Origin: Oreohelix idahoensis
Lineage: Eukaryota; Mollusca; Gastropoda; Stylommatophora; Oreohelicidae
Assembly: GCA_024509875.1 (NCBI GenBank)
Contig: JAMPIV010017580.1
Coordinates: 145,371 to 209,370 of the forward strand
DNA length: 64,000 nt
Direction: 5' to 3'
Part shown: positions 1 to 12,047 of the stretch, piece by piece
Layout: the number at the start of each line of letters is the position of its first letter
Numbering within the stretch: position 1 is the first letter of the stretch
Made by a program: the position numbers and the translations under genes
The notes under the pieces: generated by a model
What the model was told of the DNA's origin: nothing
Databases searched by the model: none
The model's input: the letters and a program-made list of their open reading frames with translations, nothing else

Positions 1-595
1 TTGCTAGTAAAGCGTATTAACTAAAATAACGCGTAGCAATTTCCATAACCAGATAATCAATTAAAATGTTAGACCGTTCCCGACCGCTACCTAGCTGAGA
101 CGAGACGGTAATTTGTGTTTACAGCTTAGACGGCTAACCAGACGGAACTTAGAGGTGTTAGAACGACTGATAGGGGGAGGGAAAAAATATTGTTTATGTT
201 TCATTTTATAATTATTGTTATTATAGCGTCTATTATTTTTTTTTAATGCCATACGACAAATTAACAGATACCGACAATTTAATAGCTACTAAATCATAAG
301 TGATAATTTGTACGTGGCGCATTGTGAGAAATACATAATAAATAACACACTGTGCGTGTGAACCCAGCCAGCTGCGAGAAGGGGCGGGGGGGGGGAAGTC
401 TTCATCGGCTCAGTCTGACCCACCTCCGCGGCCAGCGATGTCTGTGTGTGTAGGCGTAGAACGAACACCGTGTATCTTTTAAATTCGTCAGGAGGAGAGA
501 CTACCGTGTCCCCGTCTATACATGTTTATATTTACATAGAGTGGTAGCATTTTCCCATAATAATGCTTCTTGTATTTTTGGCAGACCTGATCACA
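1..595 (+). repeat. Possible 3' part of an LTR, cut by the window edge
   Basis: The stretch ends in a CA dinucleotide (TGATCACA). Two bases later comes TGGCGTCTAGCGGTC (598-612), which has the form of a primer-binding site beginning TGG. Several short blocks resemble 33070-33480 in the same order, including the ATAACGCGTAGC block near the start and a pyrimidine-rich stretch ending in AG near the end. No coding region of an LTR element follows, so this could be a decayed or deleted copy. The assignment is inference from termini and weak similarity. Confidence 0.3.
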
Positions 596-2035
596 AGTGG
601 CGTCTAGCGGTCTTTTCTTTTCGTTTCCTTTTCCATTTCCATGGTTAAGCGTGTACAAGCCGAGATACTGTATGACTGTAACTTATAATACTGGACTTAC
701 CAAATCCAGGATACTATTTTATCAGCCAACAGTAGCGTATACCTGAAACATTATTATTATTTTTCCTCAACACCTGACAGTTGTAATCCAAGTGGAGTAC
801 TAAAATATACGCTGTGCAGGGACTGGCACTCTGACAAAGAGTCGGCCGATAGAAAATCCATCATCATCATTTGTAACAAACCGGATTTTTTTCCCAGATT
901 TTCAAGAAGTGTTCCCCTCTCTTAAAACGGTAAACACCAAGGACCCTCACAGATTCAATATTTGTAGTAAACCTTTATATATATATATATATATACAAAT
1001 AGAGGTTCCAGCCGAGCGAGAAACCGGACTGTTTTCCCCGCCCGCCCTCAACACTGCCAGAGGTGTTGCAACGAAATTATTCAGTTGTAGTTCCTGTATC
1101 TAGAAACACATTCCCCTGTGCACCCATCGGAGGAACAGTGCTAGTTTTTTTAGAACAGTGAAGACCCCCCTTTATGACTCATATCGTCACCAGGATTTAT
1201 CGTGGAAGTAAACTTATTCGGCATTCACCTCATTAGTTTTTTTTGTGGGATGAACTGGGGCAAATTTGTATCCTCGACAGCTGGGATGATACATTAGTCA
1301 ACAGAACCAGTAGGGATTATGTTCATGGAATAAATGTACCAAGGGATAACACAGACCCAAGAGAAGAAATACAAATTAGGTAAGAGTGTGAGAGGTGGCC
1401 ACATGAATGAGAAAGCGTGTGTTAACTTTATTGTTGCTGGAAATTATCTATTAATCTTTGGTGGTTTGATTTCATTCTGTTTACTTTACTTGGTCTTTTA
1501 TTGTACCAATATTGTTATTCTGTAAACCTAGCGCTAACCTTCAACCTTTGGGTAAATATTTTCTTTGGGTTATTTTCCTTTATACGGTGAAGGCGCACCA
1601 TTCTTCTTTATTTCCTCTATATGTAAATGCTTTTCTTGATATTCTTTGGGTAACTTGATGTTGTAAAACAGTTTAGTGATAATAAACAACAAGAAAACTT
1701 AACTTTGTGTGTTGGTCAGACCCATACCCATTTATCCTTAGTTTTTTTCACGTGTGTGGGTCATTGTTGTCACATTTTGTTGTGTGTGTGTAGAGTAACC
1801 TGTTCTTTCATTAGACAGGGAGGAAAAGACTGTCTCATAATAAAGCATAGTTGTACGGATAGGCTGGATGAGGGAAACCTACTCACTCCAGAGACATATC
1901 TTTCCTTCAACCTACCACCTGTGAAATCTATTTTCTATACATTCTCGTGTATCTGTCAACTTTTACTCTTTACTTAGACTGGGCCCAATAAACCAATTAA
2001 CCTACCGTACGACACAAGTTAACATTTAAAAAAAC
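596..2035. other. Unassigned AT-rich DNA
   Basis: Only short open frames occur here (at most 90 codons), without recognisable domains or splice-site context. A short TA run lies at about 977-995. No repeat family seen elsewhere in the window was recognised. Confidence 0.5.
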
Positions 2036-2915
2036 TTTTAGGACTAAAAGAAGTGAACATACAAGAACTATGATGACTAAAGCAAGTGAACATACAAGAC
2101 CTATGATAACTAAAAAAGTGAACATACAAGAACTTTGATGTCTAAAATAGGTGAACATGCAAGAACTATGATAACTAAAACAAGTGAACATTCAGGAACT
2201 TTCATGTCTAAAACAAGTGAACATTCAAGAACTTTCATGACTAAAACGAGTGAACATACAAGAACTATGATGACTAAAACAAGTGAATATTTAAGAACTT
2301 TCATGACTAAAGGAAATGAACATCCAAGAGCTATGATGACTAATACAAGTAAACATCCAAGGACCATGATGGCTAAAACAAGTGAACATCCAAGAACTAT
2401 GATGATTAAAACAAGTGGACATTCAAGAATTATGATGACTAAAACAAGTGAACATCCAAGAATTATGATGACTAAAACAAGTGAACATCCAAGGACTACG
2501 TTGAGTAAAACAAATGAACATCGATGAACTATGATGACTAAAACAAAGTGACCATCCAAGAAATTTGATGACTAAAACAAGTGAACATTCAAGAACTATG
2601 ATGGCTAAAGCAAGTGAATATCAATGAACTTTGATGACTAAAACAAGTGAGCATCCAAGAACTATGATAACTAAAACAAGTGAACACCCAAGAACTTTGA
2701 TGACAAAACAAGTGAACATTCAAGAATTATGAATATTAAAACAAGTGAACATCCGAAACCTTTGATGACAAAAACAAGTGGACATTCAAGAGTTATGATG
2801 ACTAAAACAAGTGAACATTCAAGAACTATGATGGCTAAAGAAAATGAATATCCAAGAACTATGATGACTAAAACAAGTGAACATCCAAGAACTATAATGA
2901 CTAAAACATCCAACA
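2036..2915. repeat. 33-bp minisatellite, about 26 copies
   Basis: A unit of about 33 bp built around ACTAAAACAAGTGAACAT and CCAAGAACTATGATG repeats head to tail with moderate divergence. Because 33 is a multiple of three, the array is open in several frames on both strands (for example 2135-2527 and 2110-2559). Those frames are best read as by-products of the repeat. A few units with one-base length changes break the frames. Confidence 0.9.
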
Positions 2916-2954
2916 TTTTGTTATGCTTTGTGAAGCAATTCTACATTTCTTTAC

Positions 2955-3010
2955 TAGCTGTCTGTCTGTCGGTCGGTCGGTCGGTCTGTCTGTATGTCGA
3001 TCTATCTAAC
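2955..3010. repeat. TCTG/TCGG tetranucleotide microsatellite
   Basis: A short run of TGTC and GGTC tetranucleotides follows the 33-bp minisatellite. The DNA from here to 3279 shows nothing else recognisable. Confidence 0.7.
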
Positions 3011-3279
3011 TATCTATTTAGTATGGCTGTCTGTTTATCTATCTACCCAGTGGTCTTTCTGTGTGTAAGCCCATGTGTAAGAACGTCTGTCTTTCTGTGT
3101 GTCTTGTATGTTTCCAACCTTTCTGTTCAGTATCTCTTCGCCTGTTCGTTGATGATTTCACAACAAGATGTAAATCATTTATGACTATAGATACTTGTTT
3201 CATTCAAAGCAGAGAACAACAATTCTACTATTTACTAATCACCGTTTTCATTCTTACGTAATATTGTTACTGTAATTCA

Positions 3280-3600
3280 GAATCGACATCACTGCAGTTT
3301 GGGCAAACACGTAGGTGCTCAGTCTCCCTCAGCAAATGTCGAAGGGTATGAATGTTGATTGTTCATATACCACGCTGGTTGTATACAAGTCATACTAATG
3401 TTCTCGTATATCCATCTCTGCTAGTCTTAATCTTGATGCAACAGTCTGAGTCATCGATTACAACGTCGGTCTCTAACAGGCCTTCATTAACTGTCCTTAT
3501 TGTCTCTCCCTTATCCAAATCCAGTGTCTCCACTACGGATGCTCTCGAGACTAGTCTATCAGCTCTCTCATTGCCGCGTATTTCCTACAAGGCCAACACA
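3280..3600 (-). pseudogene. LINE RNase H-end fragment (I-like), decayed
   Basis: Read on the minus strand, this aligns with 33745-34080 (plus strand) along its whole length, and similarity holds at protein level. Both have a GNERAD/GKERAD motif followed by RL, which is the end of a LINE RNase H domain (consensus GNExADxLA). Both then have TSRDG/ASRDG and a C-terminal TEHLxVCPxC. The last part, a CxxC with a nearby HTLxHLLR, may be a small zinc-binding tail. Stop codons and a frameshift break the frame. The I-like clade is inferred from the presence of RNase H and the tail pattern. It is a truncated copy, not a host gene. Confidence 0.55.
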
Positions 3601-4192
3601 GTAGATCCACACCAATTTCTGAAGGGTGAGGCCTTTATATACGTTTTCCATTCATGCCGTTTCCTAAAATCATACCGTTTACAGAACGATAGTTATGAAT
3701 CATACACCAGAAAGCATTTCGCCCGAATCTAATTTGCATCCACCATCAAATTACAATTATTTGATTTGCTGTTCAGATTTTTTGTTTGAATATGTTTTTT
3801 TGTGTTTAATTATTTGTGCTTTGTTTGATTGTTATTGATGGCTTGTACAATTTCAATTCGCCAGCGGCGATCCCAAATGGAGGTCTCAGAAATTCCCAGG
3901 ATGCCCGGCTGATGAGGGTATGGTGTGAATAATTATATAAATGTCTCCCCCAAGGCTGTCATCCGCCACATGTCTTTGTTTATGTGATTTTGTTGTCACT
4001 ACACGTTAAGTTATAATTCTTACTACAGGAAACTGTCAAGTTTTTTAATAATATTTGTTTCAGTGTGAGACACGCGTTTAAGCTTTTTTTAAAACTAGTA
4101 ATATTTTTAAAAACAAAAACAGAAAGAAAGAAGCTTCAGCTCCGATGACAGGTCAGTTTTGTGGTTCTCAAATATGGAGAAGAACTAAAATC
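3601..4192. other. Unassigned AT-rich DNA
   Basis: No gene or repeat family was recognised. The right end carries the left copy of the target duplication of the SINE at 4205. Confidence 0.45.
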
Positions 4193-4575
4193 ACACCCAG
4201 AAGGGGAGCCGCGCTAGCGTGGTGGTTACAACACCGCTCTGGCGACCGGGTGATACAGGATCAAACCCGGGCGGCGGCATTTGAGGATTTTTCGTCGACC
4301 GGGATTTGGACTGGATTAACTCGAGACCTGGCGAAAACATTTGAAGGAGTGTCGTCGACCAGGGACTGGCGGCTCCTGAGCCGACCCAGCTGCAATGGGT
4401 ACCTCCGAAATCGGCGAGTATATGCCTGAATGGCGAGGGACACCTGTCTCTGTACAAGAAATAAAGGGATACTCACGTAAAATCAATGTCAGGTTAGACA
4501 TAAATAATAACCTGAGATTTCGCCTCGAGTATTAGCGGGCGTACGGGGAAAAAAAAAAAAAAAACACCCAGAAGG
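4193..4575 (+). mobile_element. tRNA-derived SINE, family A, full copy with 12-bp TSD
   Basis: The body (4205-4563) starts GGAGCCGCGCT and has a box A-like TAGCGTGGTGGTTA and a box B-like GGATCAAACCC, the internal RNA polymerase III promoter of a tRNA-derived SINE. It ends GCGGGCGTACGGGG followed by a poly(A) tail. The 12-bp sequence ACACCCAGAAGG lies on both sides (4193-4204 and 4564-4575), the mark of LINE-assisted insertion. Other copies are at 23375 (full), 32163 (truncated) and 34226 (a variant with a different right half). Confidence 0.9.
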
Positions 4576-4599
4576 ATTTCTTGTTATTGTTGATTAACT

Positions 4600-5215
4600 A
4601 GGGCTGCTGAGCTTTTCACTCTTTCACAGTCAAAGCCAAGTTGAAGAATTTGCCCGTATTCTGTAGCTTGTTGAGTCGTGCTGTATAAAGTGTTTGTGAT
4701 TGTTGGGGAGCCCAGCAATAACTTTCTTCTTTATATGGCAAGTCCTGGAAAGGTCAGCAGAACATGCTGAACTGTCTTATATGGATGGGTACAGTTGCGG
4801 CAATTAGGCTCATGTGGGGTTTAATTTAAGTGCGTGTTGAGTCTTGTGTGTTCTGTTCTAAGCTTGGAGATTGTGCTTTGCTCCGCACGTCGTAGGTTTT
4901 TGATGTTGTCCTTCTTGTTGGGTTGGGTTATTTCTTTATACAAAGCACGGCTAGTAGACTTTTTTGGTCCTGGATGGTGTACTTAGTCTCGAACACTGCT
5001 ATGCTTGCTTTGGCTACTCTTTGTTCTGTTTTTTGTATATTCTTAATTGATTTGTCTAGCTGTTTCCTATGATTGGTTTTCCTGACTTTTGCGTAGTATT
5101 TGTTAAACGTTTCTGCCTTTTTCTTGTTGTTTGTTAAGATATTTCCTCCAGTTCTTAGTGGTTTTGGGTTGTTCTTCTTTCCTTTTCCATCACAACAGTG
5201 GAGAAGTTTCCACAA
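4600..5215 (-). pseudogene. Jockey-like LINE fragment with internal deletion
   Basis: The minus-strand frame from 5215 to 4928 encodes a lysine-rich stretch (KGKKNNPKP, NNKKKAETFNKYYA) like the linker before the reverse transcriptase of Jockey-like LINEs. Downstream, in broken frames, comes sequence resembling the very C-terminus of such elements, an RNase H-end region with histidine and cysteine positions. The reverse transcriptase core is missing between the two, so this looks like an internally deleted copy. The clade is inferred from motif style. Confidence 0.5.
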
Positions 5216-5559
5216 GGATAGACTGGTGCTTATTCAAAATAGACAGACTGAAATGGTATGACAAGATCACTCATGTGAAACTGAAGACAAGAATCAGACA
5301 AACATCAGTGGATCAGGAGCTAAGGACATGACGTTGTAATCTATCAAGACACTGTCGCAGCAAAGTTTAAGTCGAACAGACGTTTGAAAGAGTAATGAAT
5401 AAATAACGTAGGTTCTCAGAAATCAGCAGCCGCCTAACAATATCGTCCAAGCGGTGTCTCCCAAGATTTTATGAGCGCGGTGAAGATTTTATCAAATAGT
5501 GATAAGGATAGGGCCGCCTTAGGACAGACACATATTAAGACTACTAGCTGATAGCGTTA
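5216..5559. other. Unassigned DNA
   Basis: No coding or repeat feature was recognised. Confidence 0.4.
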
Positions 5560-5800
5560 CAAGAAGCCGTACTTTAGAAACCTCAGGGTAAGATAAATAA
5601 AGGTGAGACCAAATAACACCGTGAGAAGAGAATAGGAGTCGTACATGAAAGCTATAAAGAAGACATGGAAATGACCTTGAATGGAAGGCACAGGTCATGA
5701 TAGCTTGGCATGTTTTTATTGAGGACTTGTGCTTCACGGGCAGTTGAGAAGAATTTATGACGATGATGATGACGATGATGATGATGATTTTCCTTAACTC
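5560..5800 (+). pseudogene. 5'-truncated LINE 3' end with (GATGAC)n tail
   Basis: The segment aligns with 11840-12020 and with the two halves at 55730-55836 and 56070-56150. Its broken reading frames resemble the C-terminal end of LINE polyproteins (basic PxxTWRRE-type region, then a VDVLCSSG-like ending). It closes with repeated GATGAC/GATGAT at about 5757-5793, the type of simple-repeat tail left by target-primed insertion. The subfamily is not known. Confidence 0.55.
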
Positions 5801-5989
5801 GACAGAATTAAGGCGTGGAAAACGAAAACAAAAAACAAACATACCAGACGTTGCAATTACAGAACCACCCCAACTATACGGGGGCAATTCTGTATGTAGA
5901 TAGCAACAACAATAAAACAAAAATTAAAACAAAAGAGAGAATACATTTGAGTGCTTTTTTTAATCTAAGCTCATTCTAGTGTGAGAAAT

Positions 5990-6150
5990 GCCCCGTGTAC
6001 TTGATAATATGAGGTTGTACGTAAGGCTGGCAACTTCATCATGTTAAACAAATTGCCTTAGAAACAACCACAGCAAGAGCATGTAACTGCTTGGTACAAG
6101 CTATCTGTGGGACCGGCGAGGGTGGTGGCCTCATGCTATGTAGAGAGCGC
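5990..6150. repeat. Dispersed repeat C, partial copy
   Basis: It shares the TCATCATGTTA, AACAACCACAGCAAGAGCATG and TGCTTGGT blocks with the copy at 10385-10567. The members contain a short palindromic core (GGCAATTT, a spacer, then AAATTGCC) and tend to lie next to simple repeats. Confidence 0.6.
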
Positions 6151-7149
6151 AAAGGAAATCGATGATAATCGTTGTCATCATTTGCGCGTCGGCCATCTTG
6201 AAATCGGCGATAATCCTTTGGGTGAGAAGTAAGAGCTTCCCCATTTCTATGGATAGATTTCGTGAAGAAATGCTGTCTCGTGTACTTCCCATGGATTTCT
6301 GAGGAGACAAAGAAAGACTTAGACCCAGGCTTGTCGAAAAACGCAACCAATAAGAGGTTGTGCTTGCGATGGCAACCTGATGATACAAAACATTTTGCTA
6401 CAAACATTACTTCTGCAACTTCTGCAAGAGCTCATGAAGGCTTTGCTGCGCGCTCTCTGTAAAAGACGCCTGTTAGAATGCTGGCTCCTGGCTTCAAAGA
6501 GGGGCGAAGCGGGAAATAATAATGGCTAAATACTGTTCCAATAATGTCAAAAAAAAAAAAAAAGTTCAGCAATTGTTCGCCGAGATACATTAGTCGAAAC
6601 TCCTGCAGAATTAGCCCGTCAGCCATAACGTTTATCCAGGCAATTTGTAACTGTTAACAGGCTACCAACTCCCCAGAGCTTTCTCTTTTAGCAACACTAC
6701 AACTAATGGGAAGCCTGATCTACGGACGATAATGGCGCATTAATACACTCACTGTCGACAGATGAAGTTCCACGTGAGCAACTTTTTACCCTGCTTGATA
6801 TATTCACGCGCCACCGTGATCATTGTCTGCGCATGCTCGGAACGAGGGAGAACAAGAAAACTGGAAATGTCAACTGCCGACACAGAGACTTATCAATTGG
6901 GCAGGGGTGGGGTTTGGTGCAAATGGCGGTTATCTACTGAAGATTTACAAAGTCGTAGGTGACAAAATTAAAAACATTTCTTCTTTAATAGCCGCGCGCA
7001 GTTCGCAAGACTCTCCCCGCGAATAAATGATGTCTTGTATAGTCCCAAGTGGGTTTCTGGGCAGACATATAAAGAATAGGACTAATGCTCCCTCAGGTAT
7101 GTCATAAATGCTGACTTATGTCATGTTGTGTAAGGGGCAGACAACATCG
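6151..7149. other. Unassigned DNA
   Basis: Short open frames only (122 codons at most). Nothing was recognised. A homopolymer A run lies at about 6550-6562. Confidence 0.4.
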
Positions 7150-7345
7150 TTCATCATCATCATGTGACGTATTCTTTCCAGAACGTTGTCTCCATTACAG
7201 CTGCTCTGAACGCATCACGATTCTGGGCAAGTCGACCTGCATCAGCCAAAGACAAGTTCAGACTCTCTGTGATGTCCTGGGTCCACCGTCGTCTAGGTCG
7301 ACCCCTTCCCCTTTTTCCAGGGACCATGCCTTCCATCACTGTTTT
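7150..7345 (-). pseudogene. LINE 3' end fragment with (ATG)n tail
   Basis: On the minus strand it reads GKRGRGRPRRRWTQDI, then LADAGRLAQNRDAFRAAV. This is the basic GRP-W-AQNR-W/F segment at the C-terminus of RTE-type LINE proteins. A stop codon is followed by an ATGATGATGATGA-like tail near 7157. The rest of the element is absent, as expected for 5' truncation. Confidence 0.65.
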
Positions 7346-7349
7346 TTCC

Positions 7350-7440
7350 AGACTATTATGTTATGTAAAACAAATCACTATCTCTGCAAGAGCTTATGAA
7401 TGCGCGGGTGTGAGCTTCTTGTAGGTGGACCAGCTACTGA
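7350..7440. repeat. Dispersed repeat C, partial copy
   Basis: It carries the TTATGTAAAACAAAT and CTGCAAGAGCTTATGAATGC blocks of repeat C. It ends just before the long CAGA/TAGA array that begins near 7455. Confidence 0.45.
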
Positions 7441-7454
7441 TGATTCCTAAGGTC

Positions 7455-8261
<807 letters not shown>

Positions 8262-8475
8262 CTGCCGTAATGGAGTAAAGTATTAGAGGCTTCACCATAC
8301 TAGGTCGAGCTTTATGAGATGGGATGATCCGTTCCCTAACCCGCTGCCTTCGCCTTCCATAACTCTAGAGCGGAGTCAGGTACACATTGACAGCTGGGTA
8401 GACTGGAGCGTGACGATACCATGTTTCTATCCTGGACCCGATGGCTGCCACCAATAGGCAAGAGTTCAAACCGCT
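8262..8475 (-). mobile_element. tRNA-derived SINE family B, copy 1
   Basis: It aligns with copies at 35655-35885, 49980-50095 (partial), 55837-56075 and the split copy at 40690-40765 plus 48602-48780. The tRNA-like head is at the right. The body has CCAGCTGT-type and GAAGGCGAAGGCAG-type blocks on the minus strand. The 3' end, normally GGCAGTATCTGCTATGAGAC, changes here into the TCTG/TATC array. The microsatellite may therefore have grown from the SINE tail. Confidence 0.65.
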
Positions 8476-8515
8476 CAAACAATCGTAAATCATTAAGATC
8501 ATTTAAAAAAAATTA

Positions 8516-8873
8516 CAGGTTTACCTCGCTTTAATGTGCTTCGCTTTTTTGCGCTTCTCAGATATTGCGCTTTTTTCAAATTATTTATGTTTTTTTTTTA
8601 TTAGAACGTGCCCTCTTCTTCCGATAGATTTTGGCTCAGATGATGAAGACTATCATTTTTTCTTTAGCAATAAAGTATTTTTAATTTTACAGTACATTTT
8701 TTTTTTTTAGAGCTAGCGCTATTGCGAACTTAAGAGACATAGTGTAAACATGATTTTAGGCTCTTATATGCACTGGGAAGCCCCCCAAAAATGGGTATGA
8801 CCCGCGTTATTGCGATATTCGCTTTATTGCGGTGGTCTGGAACCGAACCCGCAATATCTCCGAGGTATACCCG
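8516..8873 (+). mobile_element. Pogo/Tigger-like MITE, 358 bp, TA target duplication
   Basis: The left end is CAGGTTTACCTCG. The right end reads CGGGTATACCTCG on the minus strand, so 11 of the 13 terminal bases match as an inverted repeat. TA flanks both sides (8514-8515 and 8874-8875). The subterminal DNA has repeated TTGCG/GCGCTT motifs at both ends. Both ends closely resemble what I know of mammalian Tigger ends (CAGGCATACCTCG). There is no transposase gene, so this would be a non-autonomous element. The orientation is arbitrary. Confidence 0.75.
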
Positions 8874-9117
8874 TATTTTTTTCATCTGTTTATATTCTTG
8901 ATTCCAGCACTCAGTCAATTTAAAATTCTTAAAATCTAATACTTTTAAAATCTTTCTCTCTACCTTTTCTCTTATATTTTGCTATCTGCCTCTTGTCTTC
9001 AGTTCAGCGCTTTTCTATATGCATTTTCAATTTAAACATTTACTTTTAGAGGATTAACAAAAAACATGAGAAAAAGGGCCGCTTGTATAAATCTCGCCAG
9101 AGACCTTTCTTGCTAGG

Positions 9118-9595
9118 GATTTGAAAAACAGAGGTTTGGTTTGGTTTGAAGGACTATCTACATTGCACACAGACACCTCCAATAGTGCTCCGATCTCCTT
9201 CCTTAGATCACACAAGGAAGATCTCAGCACAGTGCACGAATTCCGTAGCACCGGCGAGAACCCCAATGTGTATATAGAAATCACACATACTGTAAATATT
9301 ACTGTGGTGGGTAGGTTTCTAATTTTTAAATTTTGCCAGGGCAGCGGCCTTGTGGCCTACTCTTTACGATTTCCAACTGCCGTGGGATTTTTAACTTGCA
9401 CAGCTTGCCCCCGGAACCTCCTATTTTTTTGCCCTTATCCGAGAAGGCTACACACCAGCGGGGAGTATGACATCATTAGGACCACTGGTTCTGAAAAAAT
9501 ATTTCCATAAATTATATTCCCTCAACTAGGATTCGAACCCGATACCTCTAGAATTCGAGGCGGACGCCATACCTCTTAGCCACTCCGACCACTGA
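9118..9595 (-). mobile_element. SINE-like repeat D with tRNA-type head
   Basis: On the minus strand the element starts near 9592 with a head containing GAGTGGCTAAGAGGTATGG (box A-like) and GGGTTCGAATCC (a perfect box B-like motif). A body of about 400 bp extends to about 9118. A second copy at 34790-35105 shares the body in the same orientation but lacks an internal piece. The open frame 9121-9510 is not conserved between copies, so it is not a gene. Confidence 0.7.
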
Positions 9596-9747
9596 AAAAT
9601 AGAGGAAGGCGAAGGAGCAGTAAGATCTTCGTTTTTTACGTGAACAATCTTCTTTCCTTACGCAGCATGGAGCAACGACTCTACATTTGACCACCTTTCA
9701 AGAAGCCCGCACCGAAGCATTCATTTATCTTGCGGCGGGGGTTACTA

Positions 9748-10243
9748 GAGTAGTTTGTTTTACACGATGAAGTTACTACAGTAGTTTGTTTTACACGATG
9801 AAGTTACTACAGTAGTTTGTTTTACACGATGAAGTTACTGCAGTAGTTTGTTTTACACGATGAAGTTACTAGAGTAGTTTGTTTTACACGATGAAGTTAC
9901 TAGAGTAGTTTGTTTTACACGATGAAGTTACTAGAGTAGTTTGTTTTACACGATGAAGTTACTACAGTAGTTTGTTTTACACGATGAAGTTACTAGAGTA
10001 GTTTGTTTTACACGATGAAGTTACTAGAGTAGTTTGTTTTACACGATGAAGTTACTAGAGTAGTTTGTTTTACACGATGAAGTTACTAGAGTAGTTTGTT
10101 TTACACAATGAAGTTACTAGAGTAGTTTGTTTTACACGATGAAGTTACTAGAGTAGTTTGTTTTACACGATGAAGTTACTACAGTAGTTTGTTTTACACG
10201 ATGAAGTTACTAGAGTAGTTTGTTTTACACGATGAAGTTACTA
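9748..10243. repeat. 31-bp minisatellite, about 16 copies
   Basis: The unit contains AGTAGTTTGTTTTACACGAT followed by GAAGTTACTAG and varies mainly at one base (TACTAGAG or TACTACAG). Most copies are otherwise identical. The unit aligns with the palindromic core of repeat C (GGCAATTTGTTTTACATGAT followed by GAAATTGCC) and keeps the inverted-repeat shape. A repeat C copy follows at once. Confidence 0.95.
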
Positions 10244-10319
10244 TACCGATGTATAGGATGTATGCAGTGTAGTCACTGAAAATCATTATAAAAATATCTG
10301 AATAAACTGCGATTTAAAC

Positions 10320-10567
10320 AATTAAGATTGAATGCCTCGCTATAAATAGAACAGTGTAGTTCGCAGGTGTCTCTGACAATCCAAGTCAAGAATAGGGCTA
10401 ATGCACCCATGGGCGACTAATAGTAGGTTGTTCATGAGGCTGTCAATCTCATCATGTAAAAAAATTGCCACCGAAACCACAACTGCAAGAACATGGGGAT
10501 GCTTGGTGCCGGCTTCCTGCAAGAGGACCGGCTACAGTGGTGACTCCACGCTCCACAAGGAACATGA
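10320..10567. repeat. Dispersed repeat C, best copy
   Basis: It contains the blocks shared by the family: AATCTCATCATGTAAAAA, CCGAAACCACAACTGCAAGA, GGCTTCCTGCAAGAGGACCG and GGCTACAGTGGTGACTCCA. It lies between two minisatellites with different unit lengths, the first of which resembles this element's own core. No coding potential was seen. Confidence 0.7.
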
Positions 10568-10574
10568 TGATGAT

Positions 10575-10853
10575 AAACAGAATATGCTCTCTTTTATGAT
10601 TGGCACTGTGTACTAACAGTATATGCTCGCTGTTATGATTGGCACTGTGTACTAACAGTATATGCTCTCTGTTATGATTGGCACTGTGTACTAACAGTAT
10701 ATGCTCTCTGTTATGATTGGCACTGTGTACTAACAGTATATGCTCTCTGTTATGATTGGCACAGTGTACTAACAGTATATGCTCTCTGTTATGATTGGCA
10801 CTGTGTACTAACAGTATATGCTCTCTGTTATGATTGGCACTGTGTACTTGTTA
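10575..10853. repeat. 37-bp minisatellite, about 7.5 copies
   Basis: The unit contains TATGCTCTCTGTTATGATTG and GCACTGTGTACTAACAG, and the copies are nearly identical. It begins directly at the edge of a repeat C copy. About 1.5 further units occur alone at 11624-11680, about 770 bp away. Confidence 0.95.
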
Positions 10854-11623
10854 CGGTATTTTTATAGACGCCGTCTGCTAGAGCGTGCAGTTTTGGGGAT
10901 TGCAGCATTTAATATAATGTAAAGTATTATTAGGCTATTGAACGCTATACACACGATCGAATTATGACGTGTGAGCGTTGGTAGGTCACGCACCGTGACC
11001 AAGAGACGGGACCCTTTCTTGTATGACCGTCGAACTGAAAAGACGTGTCCTTGTATTCTTATAGTGTCGGGCATGGAGTGCCAAACAGTTATATTGTATT
11101 TAAGTATGGACATGGGTCAGTCCACTGTTACTATGAAAAGAGATGAAATGTTTCAGGTTAGTAATTGACTAAACCTAAGTCGGGATGAATTAACAGTCCT
11201 TATTAATTATATTTTGCCAGACGCATAATCTCACTGTCGGCCGTTGGGATCACCAACCGCGCGTACATATAGTTATGACGTTCTGCCTATAGTAATTCAA
11301 ATTACGGGACACGGACTGACATGCACAGATAGCTGATTCAATATAGGATTCAAATTTTATATATAATATTTAATGATCAAACATATGTGGATTGTTTTTT
11401 ATGCGTAAAGATGTGCATTAAACTGTATGGACTCGCTAAGGGACTTATCACGTTCATTGAAGTTTACAAATTCAACAATTATGATATTCACAAGATTCTA
11501 AACCCACCTTTGTGTATTATACCATCAAGGCACAACAAAGAATAAATGAACGAAGCGATGCACTGGCCAATGAAAGTAAAAGCCTCCCTCCTTCAACAAA
11601 GTCTTCAACAGCAAAGCCTTCAA
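10854..11623. other. Unassigned DNA
   Basis: No gene, domain or shared repeat was recognised. Confidence 0.4.
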
Positions 11624-11680
11624 CAGTACTAACAGTATATGCTCTCTGTTATGATTGACACTGTGTACTAACAGTATAGC
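11624..11680. repeat. Detached 1.5 units of the 37-bp minisatellite
   Basis: GTACTAACAGTATATGCTCT and the following TGTTATGATTGACACTGTG match the array at 10575-10853 with one change. The piece is isolated in unrelated DNA. Confidence 0.85.
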
Positions 11681-11839
11681 TACGATGGACCTGCACTGAG
11701 TAATTAATTCAAAAGAGAAAAAAAGAGAGCGTGAGATTTTAATTTGTGAGGCGCAGATGTATAAATATGGCTCTAAAATCGCCAGGGCCAATGCCTGTCA
11801 AATATTACAAGGCAGTCCTAGTTCTGGAATCCACTAAGT

Positions 11840-12016
11840 AAGAGAGGAAGTAGGAGACCGGACAACACATGGAGAAGAGAAATGGAGAGGAATGAAAGGG
11901 ATAAAGGTTACATGTGAAGATCTTGAGCGAATGATACAGGACAGCTGAACTTGGCATGAGTTTATTGACGTCCTGTGCTCCTTAGGGAACAAAATGGTAA
12001 TGGAGATGAGATGATG
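11840..12016 (+). pseudogene. 5'-truncated LINE 3' end
   Basis: Broken frames align with the LINE 3' ends at 5560-5800 and 55730-56150: a CCGGACAACACATGGAGAAG-type RRPDNTWRRE segment, then GTCCTGTGCTCCTTAGGGA. The end GAGATGAGATGATG is a short simple-repeat tail. It stops next to the 27-bp direct repeat at 12021. Confidence 0.5.
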
Positions 12017-12020
12017 TAAA

Positions 12021-12047
12021 TTCATTAAAAGAACATAACAAGTACAG
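12021..12047 (+). repeat. 27-bp direct repeat, left copy
   Basis: It matches 14570-14596 at 26 of 27 bases. The two copies bracket the interval that carries the 75-bp minisatellite. It is longer than the target duplications usual for DNA transposons. Confidence 0.8.

Noticed and set aside
9525..9595. tRNA gene on the minus strand
   Set aside because: It is the head of a dispersed repeat with a second copy at 35050-35105.
9748..10243. CRISPR-like array of 31-bp repeats
   Set aside because: Units follow one another without spacers and there are no cas genes. The same holds for the 33-, 37- and 75-bp arrays. The DNA is clearly animal-type.
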